Shown: in pieces, positions 1-5,156 of the stretch
Layout: each line of letters begins with the position of its first letter
Numbering within the stretch: position 1 is the stretch's first letter
NCBI GenBank assembly: GCA_902810755.1
Contig: CADDYT010000238.1
Coordinates: 1 to 5,156, forward strand
Direction of reading: 5' to 3'
DNA length: 5,156 nucleotides
From: Chloroflexota bacterium
GTDB lineage: Bacteria > Chloroflexota > Ktedonobacteria > Ktedonobacterales > Ktedonobacteraceae
The notes under the pieces: model-generated
What the model saw: only the letters and a program-made list of their open reading frames with translations
Database searches by the model: none
Told to the model about the DNA's origin: nothing
Translations under genes and position numbers: made by a program

Positions 1-6
1 GCCAGG

Positions 7-103
7 CAGGCCAGCCGCCAGGGGTGGCCCTACTATATACGGGCGGCTCGTGCCGCCGGTGGAGCCATCGTATATAGTAGGGCCACCCCTGGCGGCTGGC
101 CTG
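7..103. repeat. Large perfect palindrome (34 bp arms) downstream of acoC
   Basis: The arms at 7-40 and 70-103 are perfectly complementary over 34 bp. The 29 nt loop holds a small inner hairpin (GGCGGC at 42-47 with GCCGCC at 52-57). As RNA or cruciform DNA this would be very stable. It lies 184 bp beyond the acoC stop, has no T-run, and is probably a repeat element rather than a classical terminator, although it could still block transcription or protect a 3' end. Confidence 0.85.
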
Positions 104-180
104 CGGCGGTCTATAGACGCGACTCCACCGGCGGCACGACCGCCGCGTCTAGAGTAGGGCCACCCCTGGCGGCTGGCCTG
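104..180. repeat. Second repeat unit: direct copy of the arm plus an inverted copy of the loop
   Basis: Positions 153-180 repeat 76-103 exactly over 28 bp, 77 bp apart. Between them, 123-139 is the exact reverse complement of 48-64 in the first unit's loop (17 bp). This inverted copy is closed by its own stem: 114-121 pairs with 144-151 over 8 bp. The unit therefore reuses the same parts as the first one, rearranged. With the left arm at 7-34, the 28 bp arm sequence occurs three times, one of them inverted. The block may run on past position 1. Confidence 0.8.
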
Positions 181-286
181 CCCGGCGTTGGCACTGGCTT
201 AAGTTAACGCTTATGGGGCCGCCCCTGCCCTCGTCACCTGGCTCCATGCCGGTGAACCGCGCTGTAGGTGTACAGGAGACAGCTTA
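181..286. other. Non-coding stretch downstream of acoC, nothing recognised
   Basis: Between the acoC stop and the repeat block I see no gene, RNA or clear terminator. A 5 bp stem (262-266 with 271-275, 4 nt loop) lies 11 nt beyond the acoC stop, but it is weak and lacks a T-run. With 1-180 this makes a 286 bp region without a gene. Confidence 0.6.
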
Positions 287-1639
287 CTACCCAAGAAACG
301 ACACCACCAGCTCATTAAACACATCAGCCTGCTCGATATGCGGGCAGTGTCCGCAGCCGGAGAAGATTTCCAGGCGGCTGCGTGGCGCGCGTGTGGCCTG
401 CTCTGCATGGGTAACGGGGATCACGGCGTCTGCGGCCCCCCAGATGAACAGGATTGGAGAGGTCAAGGCTGGTAGAGTATCGCGCAGGTCGATGTGTTGC
501 AGGCCGGGGCCGAAGGCGGCGTCGGCGGTGGCAACGAGGGCCGCGTGCGCGCCAGGCCGCGTGCGCTGCTGATAGACTTGCTCGACCAGTGATTGCTGGA
601 CGAGGTTGGGCTGAGCGAAGAAGTGCGTGAGTTCGGCGCGCACGCTGTCCGGCGTGGGGCGGGAGCGCATGAGATCGAGTACGGTGGCGTCGATCTCTGG
701 CCCCAGACCGGCGCTGTCGACCAGGATGAGCTGTTCGACGCGCTGCGGGTATTGCTCTGCGAAGGAGAGGGCGACGGCGCCGCCAAGAGAGTGACCGACA
801 AGGCTGACGCGCTGCCAGTCCGGGCCGAGGGCGTCGAGAAAACGCGCCAGGAAGGCGGCAAGAGCCGGGACGCTGTAGTCCATCTCCGGTTTGTCGCTAT
901 CGCCCGCGCCCGGCAGGTTGAGGGCGCAGATGCGGAACTGCCGCGCAAAGGCGGGCAGGTTCAGGGACCAGGTGGCGAGCGAGCCGCCAAGTCCATGCAC
1001 GAAGACGACGTGGGGGGCGTTGAGCGGCCCGGCGAGCAGACAGTGGATGCTCACGCCATCGACGGTAACATCTCGCTCCTCGGCCTCTTCAGAAGCTGAT
1101 GCTGCCTCCCTTGCCGCTTCAGCGGCGCGCAGCACATCTTCGCGCCCGACCATGCCGCCGGGGCCGGTCCCCGCGATGGTTGAGAGGTCAACCCCAAGCT
1201 CTTGCGCGAGACGGCGCGCGGCCGGTGAGGCGTTGACACGGCCTCCGGCAGTTGTTGGAGCGCGCACTGTCACCCCGGCAGTCGCGGACTTTGCCGAAGA
1301 CGGGGATGCAGCAGGTTTTTTCTGCATCTCCGCTCGCTGCCGCCGGGCCTCCGCGTCTTCGCGCAGCAGGGCCGCGACCTGCTCGTCCGAAAGCGTCTCA
1401 CCGGGGGCGGCAATGACGGCCAGGGGTTCGCCGACGGGCGCGCTGTCGCCCTCCTGAACGCCGATCCAGCGCATGGTGCCGCTGGCGGGGGCCTCGACCT
1501 CGTTGGTGGCTTTTTCGCTCTCGATCTCCACGATTGGCTCGCCCTGCTGCACCGCTTCACCTGCCTGCTTGAGCCACGCAACCACCAGACCCGTCTTCAT
1601 TGCCAGCCCCCACTTGGGCATACTTACAATTGTTGCCAC
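287..1639 (-). CDS. acoC: Acetoin dehydrogenase E2: lipoyl domain, E3-binding domain and alpha/beta-hydrolase domain
   Basis: This 450-residue E2 takes the acetyl group from E1 on a swinging lipoyl arm and gives acetyl-CoA. The lipoyl domain spans about 1-78, with the lipoylated Lys43 in ESEKAT. A charged, then Ala/Pro/Ser-rich, linker follows (about 80-133). A peripheral subunit-binding (E3-binding) domain covers about 134-173, with NASPAARRLA and GTGPGGMVGREDVL. After a second Ala/Glu-rich linker comes an alpha/beta-hydrolase domain (about 190-450) with HGLGG (215-219), nucleophile Ser284 in GHSLGG, Asp404 and His431, so the triad looks intact. The usual chloramphenicol-acetyltransferase-like E2 core is absent, as is known for proteobacterial AcoC. 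The extra E3-binding domain makes it longer than the roughly 370 residues I recall for that type. The GTG start is supported by AGGAG (1647-1651) at 7 nt and by the lipoyl domain beginning at residue 2. The stop is TAG. It is the last gene of the operon in this window. Confidence 0.92.
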   Translation of the reverse strand: MATIVSMPKWGLAMKTGLVVAWLKQAGEAVQQGEPIVEIESEKATNEVEAPASGTMRWIGVQEGDSAPVGEPLAVIAAPGETLSDEQVAALLREDAEARRQRAEMQKKPAASPSSAKSATAGVTVRAPTTAGGRVNASPAARRLAQELGVDLSTIAGTGPGGMVGREDVLRAAEAAREAASASEEAEERDVTVDGVSIHCLLAGPLNAPHVVFVHGLGGSLATWSLNLPAFARQFRICALNLPGAGDSDKPEMDYSVPALAAFLARFLDALGPDWQRVSLVGHSLGGAVALSFAEQYPQRVEQLILVDSAGLGPEIDATVLDLMRSRPTPDSVRAELTHFFAQPNLVQQSLVEQVYQQRTRPGAHAALVATADAAFGPGLQHIDLRDTLPALTSPILFIWGAADAVIPVTHAEQATRAPRSRLEIFSGCGHCPHIEQADVFNELVVSFLG

Positions 1640-1646
1640 ATTCTAT

Positions 1647-1651
1647 CTCCT
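1647..1651 (-). promoter_or_regulatory. Ribosome binding site deciding the acoC GTG start
   Basis: AGGAG lies 7 nt before the GTG at 1639. An ATG in another frame (1639-1641) overlaps the GTG and lies 5 nt from the same site, but it opens only a five-codon frame (MWQQL) before a TAA at 1624-1626. The lipoyl domain is in the GTG frame. Confidence 0.75.
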
Positions 1652-1660
1652 ATCTTCAGC

Positions 1661-1694
1661 CATCTCATGCTGAACTCTCGTTCAGCATGAGATG
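1661..1694. repeat. Perfect hairpin just upstream of acoC
   Basis: Two perfect 14 bp inverted arms (1661-1674 and 1681-1694) surround a 6 nt loop. In the acoB-acoC transcript the stem would end 9 nt before the acoC ribosome site. No T-run follows on the minus strand, so it does not look like an intrinsic terminator. The arms contain CATGCTGA, which is also the core of the neighbouring repeat at 1710-1798, so the two are probably related. It could serve as an mRNA stability or processing structure, or be a mobile palindromic repeat. Confidence 0.8.
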
Positions 1695-1709
1695 AGAATC
1701 GCCTCTGGC

Positions 1710-1798
1710 ATGTCATGCTGAGCGCAGCGAAGAGTCTGTGGTGAGCCATGCCGCCTGGTTGGTGGCACCAGATCCTTCGCTCGCGTCCAGCATAACAT
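1710..1798. repeat. Imperfect inverted-repeat element in the acoB-acoC gap
   Basis: The left arm (1710-1737) and the right arm (1770-1798) are inverted copies of each other, matching at roughly 24 of 28 positions with one base inserted. About 32 bp separate them. The core CATGCTGAGCGCAGCGAAG resembles an intergenic repeat I recall from several GC-rich bacterial lineages, including Chloroflexota; this recall has not been checked by a search. The element fills most of the space between the acoB stop and the hairpin before acoC. It has no open frame of its own and would be a non-autonomous palindromic repeat. Confidence 0.65.
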
Positions 1799-1802
1799 GG
1801 GG

Positions 1803-2822
1803 TTACATGATTTCTTGCACAGTGGCAACGATGCGTTCGGGGCCGGGAATGTAGAACTGTTCGAGCGGCGGGCTGAAGGGAACAGGCGTGTGTGGGGCCG
1901 TGACCAGCCTGATGGGCGCATCGAGTTCGCTGAAGGCTTTATCTGCCGCCAGCGCGGCTATATCGGTGGCGGCGCTGCAACGCGGATTATCCTCGTCCAC
2001 GACGACGAGTCGGTGCGTTTTGGCGACCGAGTTGAGGATGGTCTCTTCGTCCAGGGGTGAGAGCGTGCGCGGGTCGACGACCTCAGCGGAAATACCTGCC
2101 GCTTGCAGGGCGTCCGCTGCCGCCAGCGCCTGCTGCACCATGCGCGAGATAGCAACAATGGTAACATCCGTACCTTCACGCTTGATGTCGGCCTTGCCCA
2201 GCGGAATCACATATTCGCCTTCCGGCACCTCACCGCTCACGTTATAGAGCATCTTGTTCTCGAAGACAACCACCAGATCATCGTCGCGAATGGCCGCCGC
2301 GAGCAGCCCTTTGGCATCGGCAGGAGTGGAAGGCACGACCGTTTTAATGCCGGGCATATGCGTGAAAACGGAATAGTGGCAGCCGCTGTGCTGGCCAGCC
2401 GCGCCCATACCCGCGCCAATCATCGTGCGAATGACGAGCGGGCAACTGGCCTTGCCGCCGAACATGTAGCGCAACTTGGCCCCCTGGTCAAATATCTGAT
2501 CCCAGCAAACGCCGAAGAAATCCACGAACATCAACTCGACGACGGGACGCAGGCCGGTCGCGGCTGCGCCAACCGCCGCGCCGATGAAACCCGCCTCGGT
2601 AATGGGAGTGTCAAGCACACGATTACGACCAAATTCCTGTACGAGTCCTTTGGTGACGCCCAGCACGCCGCCCCAGGCATCTTCCTGCTCAAAACCGGAG
2701 ACTGTCGCGCCCCCCGCCACATCCTCGCCCAGCAAGATCACTCGCGGGTCGCGGCGCATTTCCTGGCGCAGGGCCTCGTTGATGGCCTGCGCATAAGTTA
2801 ACTGGCGAATTGCTACTGCCAT
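1803..2822 (-). CDS. acoB: Acetoin dehydrogenase E1 component, beta subunit
   Basis: This 339-residue protein is the E1 beta partner of AcoA, with an N-terminal transketolase pyrimidine-binding domain (about residues 5-180) and a C-terminal transketolase-like domain (about 200-330). Glu76 in the TPITEAG motif matches the glutamate that activates the cofactor pyrimidine ring in pyruvate dehydrogenase E1 beta. His145 in GQHSGCHYS matches the conserved active-site histidine. GEDVAGG (32-38) and the segments GKADIKREGTDVTIV and VVVDEDNPRCS resemble AcoB proteins. No membrane or export signal is seen. The ATG is supported by GAGGAGG (2832-2838) 9 nt upstream, and the stop is TAA. The 102 bp gap from acoA holds no convincing promoter but does contain a TTTCAC motif (2886-2891). 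The gap to acoC is unusually long (163 bp) and full of palindromes. Substrate assignment rests partly on the neighbours. Confidence 0.94.
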   Translation of the reverse strand: MAVAIRQLTYAQAINEALRQEMRRDPRVILLGEDVAGGATVSGFEQEDAWGGVLGVTKGLVQEFGRNRVLDTPITEAGFIGAAVGAAATGLRPVVELMFVDFFGVCWDQIFDQGAKLRYMFGGKASCPLVIRTMIGAGMGAAGQHSGCHYSVFTHMPGIKTVVPSTPADAKGLLAAAIRDDDLVVVFENKMLYNVSGEVPEGEYVIPLGKADIKREGTDVTIVAISRMVQQALAAADALQAAGISAEVVDPRTLSPLDEETILNSVAKTHRLVVVDEDNPRCSAATDIAALAADKAFSELDAPIRLVTAPHTPVPFSPPLEQFYIPGPERIVATVQEIM

Positions 2823-2924
2823 GATCTATTTCCTCCTCGGTATGCAGTTCGTCCTGTTCTACTGCTTGTCCAGCATTGCTTAACATTTCACAGAAACAGC
2901 GAGAACACACCACGCGCACCCACG

Positions 2925-3923
2925 CTAACGGTAGCTCACATAGACATCGGTCAGCGCCTCTTCGGGAGCAGGGTAGGGGGCTGCTTCGGCGAAACGCCAG
3001 GCGTCATCAATCTTCTCCTGCACCTGCCGGTCGATGGCCTCCAGTTCCGGCGCGGTGGCGAAGCCACGTTCGAGCATGAAGGCGCGTAATCGCTGGATGG
3101 GGTCGCGCGCGCGGTAGGAGTCGACCTCTTCTTTTGTACGGTAAGTGATGGTATCGCCCTCGAAGTGACCGTGATAGCGGTAGGTCTTGCATTCGATCAG
3201 ACTTGGCCCTTCGCCGCGTCGCGCGCGGGCAATGGCCTCGCCGGCAGCCTCGTAGACGGCCAGCACATCCAGGCCATCGACGGTGACGCCGGGCATGTGA
3301 TAACCGGCGGCGCGTTCAGCGATGTCGCGGCAGCTCATATGATAGGTGACGGGGGTGGATTCGGCATAGCCGTTGTTTTCGGCGACATAGATGACGGGCA
3401 GTTGCCAGATACCGGCGAGGTTGAGGCTTTCGTGGAAGGTTCCCTGGTTGGCCGCGCCATCGCCAAAGAAGCAGACGGCAACCTGGCCGCGCCCGTTCGT
3501 TTTCGCGGTCAGCCCGGCGCCGGTTGCCAGGGGAAAACCGCCGCCAACGATGCCGTTGGCGCCAAGCATGCCCTTATGCACGTCGGCAATGTGCATGGAA
3601 CCGCCCTTGCCGCGACAGGCGCCCGCCTCGCGACCGAGCAGTTCCGCCACCATCTCGCGGATATCCACGCCTTTGGCAATACAATGGCCGTGACCGCGAT
3701 GGTGGCTGGTAATGAAATCGTCGTCGGTCAGGTTGGAACAGACGCCGACCGCGACCGCCTCCTCACCGGCGTAGAGATGCACAAAGCCGGGTACCTTTCC
3801 GGCGGCAAACTCCTTGCCCGCGCGTTCCTCAAATTCGCGGATGGTCTGCATCTGCTCGTACATGCGCAGCAAGCGGGCCTTGTCCAGCGCCTGCGTGCCA
3901 CCAGTGGTCTGTCCGGTTGTCAT
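2925..3923 (-). CDS. acoA: Acetoin dehydrogenase E1 component, alpha subunit (thiamine diphosphate-dependent)
   Basis: With AcoB this 332-residue cytoplasmic protein would form the alpha2beta2 E1 that cleaves acetoin on thiamine diphosphate and loads the acetyl unit onto the E2 lipoyl group. The thiamine diphosphate/magnesium motif runs from GDG (154-156) to NN (183-184). Other E1-alpha signatures are HHRGHGH (74-80), RGKGGSMH (104-111) and the active-site loop YRYHGHFEGD (248-257). The length is usual for the family. The ATG at 3923 is preferred because AAGGAGG (3931-3937) sits 7 nt before it. An in-frame TTG at 3971 would add 16 residues, but those codons include the ribosome site itself. 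The stop is TAG. acoB follows 102 bp downstream. Sequence alone does not exclude a pyruvate or branched-chain 2-oxoacid E1. The acoX neighbour and the hydrolase-type E2 favour acetoin. Confidence 0.93.
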   Translation of the reverse strand: MTTGQTTGGTQALDKARLLRMYEQMQTIREFEERAGKEFAAGKVPGFVHLYAGEEAVAVGVCSNLTDDDFITSHHRGHGHCIAKGVDIREMVAELLGREAGACRGKGGSMHIADVHKGMLGANGIVGGGFPLATGAGLTAKTNGRGQVAVCFFGDGAANQGTFHESLNLAGIWQLPVIYVAENNGYAESTPVTYHMSCRDIAERAAGYHMPGVTVDGLDVLAVYEAAGEAIARARRGEGPSLIECKTYRYHGHFEGDTITYRTKEEVDSYRARDPIQRLRAFMLERGFATAPELEAIDRQVQEKIDDAWRFAEAAPYPAPEEALTDVYVSYR

Positions 3924-3930
3924 AGATGCT

Positions 3931-3937
3931 CCTCCTT
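3931..3937 (-). promoter_or_regulatory. Ribosome binding site deciding the acoA start
   Basis: AAGGAGG is nearly the full anti-Shine-Dalgarno complement and lies 7 nt before the ATG at 3923. It falls inside the reading frame if translation is taken from the upstream TTG at 3971, which argues against that longer form. Confidence 0.85.
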
Positions 3938-4045
3938 GCAAGAAAAGAAAACGGGGAAATACGATACGCAACGCAGTAAGCTGACGACGATCAGGTGAAA
4001 ATAGAAACAGTCAGAGAAAGTGGTTTGCGCCGTCCGCAGCCAATC

Positions 4046-5038
4046 TTAGCGGCTCAGATGACCGGCGCGTGCTGCCGCCGCTAAGGCGGCAGGGACATCG
4101 ACCACATAAGGGCCGTCATCACGCAAACACACCTCAACAACCGAGGTGGCGGAAAGTTCTATTTCGCGCTCGCCATCCAGGGCAACGGTGCCACTTCCAG
4201 CCTGCAGGCGCACGCTCTGTCCCGGTCTCAGCAGGTTGCAGGCACGCACGGGCACCCAGGAGATGAGGCCGGGAGCCAGCGGAGCCAGCACCTGCCGACC
4301 ACCTTCGCCCAGCACAATGTGCATCCCATATTGCTCGCCCCCCGACACTGCACCGTCGAGCAGCGAGCCGCCAAGCGAGGAGAGGCCAATAGTGCCGGGC
4401 CGCACCTGGGAAAGGACAACTTCGCGCACCTGCGCAAGGTCCCAGATGGCGCGCGCGCCCACGAAGGGAATGTTGGAAACAACGACATCGACGAGGGCGC
4501 GGTCCCTGGGCTGGCCGTCTACCAGCACTTCCAGCCAGGGCGCTCGCTGCAAAACATCCGCGCCGAGCAGGCCGGTCGCCACCAGACCGGCGGCCATCCC
4601 GGCCAGCGTCCCCTCTAGAAAGGCCGGGAAAACGTTGTTGGTGCCGGTCGAGACGGGAACAAGGGGAACGCTGCCGCAGCCCTTGACAACAGCGCGATTG
4701 GTGCCGTCGCCGCCCAGCGTGATGATGCAGCCCGCTCCCGCTTCCGCCAGCAATTGCGCCGCGCGCGTGGAGTCTGCATCAGTAGCCAGCACAGGCATGG
4801 ATAACGCTTCCGCTTCAATGGGGATATTCTGGCCCGCGAGCGCCCGCTCGACGATACCGAAATCGAGTTCAGGCATGTAGGCCACACGCCACACACCGAC
4901 GGCATGCAGACCCAGTAAGGCGCGGCGCACAATCGCCATCTTCTCATTATTGTCAAAGACGGTGCCGTGCGCCACCAGCCGCCGAATATCGCGCCCCGAA
5001 GCCGGGTTGGCGATAATACCCACCAGAGGTAGAGGCAT
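4046..5038 (-). CDS. acoX: AcoX, ATP-NAD kinase-like protein of the acetoin catabolism operon
   Basis: This 330-residue protein belongs to the ATP-NAD/diacylglycerol kinase-like fold family. An N-terminal NPASG motif lies at residues 11-15, a nucleotide-binding GGDGT at 109-113 and STGTNN at 130-135; the rest fits the beta-rich C-terminal part of such kinases. No signal peptide or membrane segment is evident, so it should be cytoplasmic. Its substrate and its role in acetoin breakdown are not established even where the gene is well known, as in Cupriavidus, so the name rests on the motifs plus its place directly ahead of acoA. The ATG at 5038 is chosen because GGAG (5046-5049) lies 7 nt before it. 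A TTG at 5068 would add ten residues (MLGYLSRRSS) but lacks a ribosome site and falls at the predicted transcription start. The stop is TAA. It is the first gene of the operon; acoA follows after 122 bp. A different small-molecule kinase remains possible. Confidence 0.87.
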   Translation of the reverse strand: MPLPLVGIIANPASGRDIRRLVAHGTVFDNNEKMAIVRRALLGLHAVGVWRVAYMPELDFGIVERALAGQNIPIEAEALSMPVLATDADSTRAAQLLAEAGAGCIITLGGDGTNRAVVKGCGSVPLVPVSTGTNNVFPAFLEGTLAGMAAGLVATGLLGADVLQRAPWLEVLVDGQPRDRALVDVVVSNIPFVGARAIWDLAQVREVVLSQVRPGTIGLSSLGGSLLDGAVSGGEQYGMHIVLGEGGRQVLAPLAPGLISWVPVRACNLLRPGQSVRLQAGSGTVALDGEREIELSATSVVEVCLRDDGPYVVDVPAALAAAARAGHLSR

Positions 5039-5045
5039 AGAGCTT

Positions 5046-5049
5046 CTCC
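5046..5049 (-). promoter_or_regulatory. Ribosome binding site deciding the acoX start
   Basis: GGAG lies 7 nt before the ATG at 5038. The alternative TTG at 5068 has no such site and coincides with the expected transcription start, so the shorter protein is preferred. Confidence 0.7.
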
Positions 5050-5073
5050 GCGATAAATACCCCAACAATGTAA

Positions 5074-5102
5074 ACTATACGGGGGCAAAGGGCGAAAATC
5101 AA
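5074..5102 (-). promoter_or_regulatory. Predicted sigma70-type promoter of the acoXABC operon
   Basis: On the minus strand a -35 element TTGATT (5097-5102, 4 of 6 consensus bases) is followed by a 17 bp spacer and a -10 element TATAGT (5074-5079, 5 of 6). Transcription would start near 5067, giving a leader of about 28 nt before the acoX ATG with its ribosome site inside. I see no -24/-12 GG...GC pair of the sigma54 type, although many known aco operons are sigma54-dependent. No comparably good promoter is visible in the later gaps. Confidence 0.65.
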
Positions 5103-5110
5103 GCGCCCCG

Positions 5111-5125
5111 TTTCACATGGTGAAA
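5111..5125. promoter_or_regulatory. Palindrome upstream of the acoX promoter, possible operator
   Basis: TTTCAC and GTGAAA form perfect 6 bp inverted arms around ATG. The site ends 8 bp upstream of the predicted -35 box, centred near -51 relative to the predicted start. That position suits an activator, or a repressor that blocks polymerase entry. The regulator is not in the window. That it is an operator is inferred from symmetry and position only. Confidence 0.4.
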
Positions 5126-5156
5126 TCGTAGCACGAGGCCCCGGTCATGGCATGCC

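Noticed and set aside
7..180. CRISPR array
   Set aside because: There are three copies of a 28 bp unit, but one is inverted, the spacings are 41 and 49 bp, and the intervening sequences are inverted copies of each other rather than unique spacers.
262..275. Intrinsic terminator just after acoC
   Set aside because: The stem is only 5 bp and no T-run follows on the minus strand.
213..572. Open frame of 119 codons on the plus strand running into the acoC 3' end
   Set aside because: Most of it is antisense to the acoC hydrolase domain, and it has no clear ribosome site or recognisable domain.
2103..2801. Open frame of 232 codons on the plus strand opposite acoB
   Set aside because: It is fully antisense to acoB, with no family resemblance, so it is a codon-bias shadow.
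3165..3998. Long open frame on the plus strand opposite acoA (277 codons)
   Set aside because: It is antisense to a gene with clear E1-alpha motifs, shows no recognisable domain, and is the usual by-product of GC-rich codon bias.
3924..4045. Separate promoter for acoA in the 122 bp gap
   Set aside because: Only poor -10 matches such as TATCGT are present, with bad spacing to any -35 candidate. The gap is AT-richer than the genes but not convincing.
4146..4880. Open frame of 244 codons on the plus strand opposite acoX
   Set aside because: It is a Ser/Pro/Arg-rich low-complexity translation antisense to acoX, typical of a shadow frame.
5149..5156. GGCATGCC palindrome at the right edge
   Set aside because: It is an 8 bp palindrome expected by chance in GC-rich DNA and is cut off by the window end, so nothing can be concluded.

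Overview
The window holds one operon on the minus strand, read from right to left: acoX, acoA, acoB, acoC. It encodes the E1 alpha, E1 beta and E2 components of an acetoin dehydrogenase complex, plus the AcoX protein that often travels with it. All four genes are complete and open, with no frameshift visible. Together E1 and E2 would cleave acetoin using thiamine diphosphate, pass the two-carbon unit to a lipoyl arm and give acetyl-CoA plus acetaldehyde. The reduced lipoyl group must be reoxidised by a dihydrolipoamide dehydrogenase (E3), which is not in the window.

Layout. Positions 5039-5156 carry a good sigma70-type promoter for the minus strand and, just upstream of it, a palindrome that looks like an operator. 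acoX (4046-5038), acoA (2925-3923) and acoB (1803-2822) follow with gaps of 122 and 102 bp. A 163 bp gap before acoC (287-1639) is filled with two palindromic repeat elements. Downstream of acoC, positions 181-286 hold nothing recognisable, and 1-180 is a dense palindromic repeat block that may continue beyond the left edge.

Starts. The Shine-Dalgarno sequences decide three starts. acoX starts at the ATG at 5038, not the upstream TTG. acoA starts at the ATG at 3923, not the upstream TTG. acoC starts at a GTG at 1639.

Organism. The DNA is GC-rich (roughly 60% by eye), with strong AGGAGG-type ribosome sites, wide intergenic gaps and repeats built on a CATGCTGAGCGCAGCGAAG-like core. This fits a Chloroflexota-type genome, perhaps a ktedonobacterium, but that is a weak inference from style, not a marker gene. 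The gene order acoXABC matches the order known from Cupriavidus and Pseudomonas. The E2, however, carries an E3-binding domain between its lipoyl and alpha/beta-hydrolase domains, which the pseudomonad-type AcoC lacks as I recall it.

The coding part is a recognisable catabolic operon. The less explained parts are the repeat block at 1-180, the palindromes inside the operon, and a TTTCAC/GTGAAA motif that recurs upstream of acoX, acoA and acoB.
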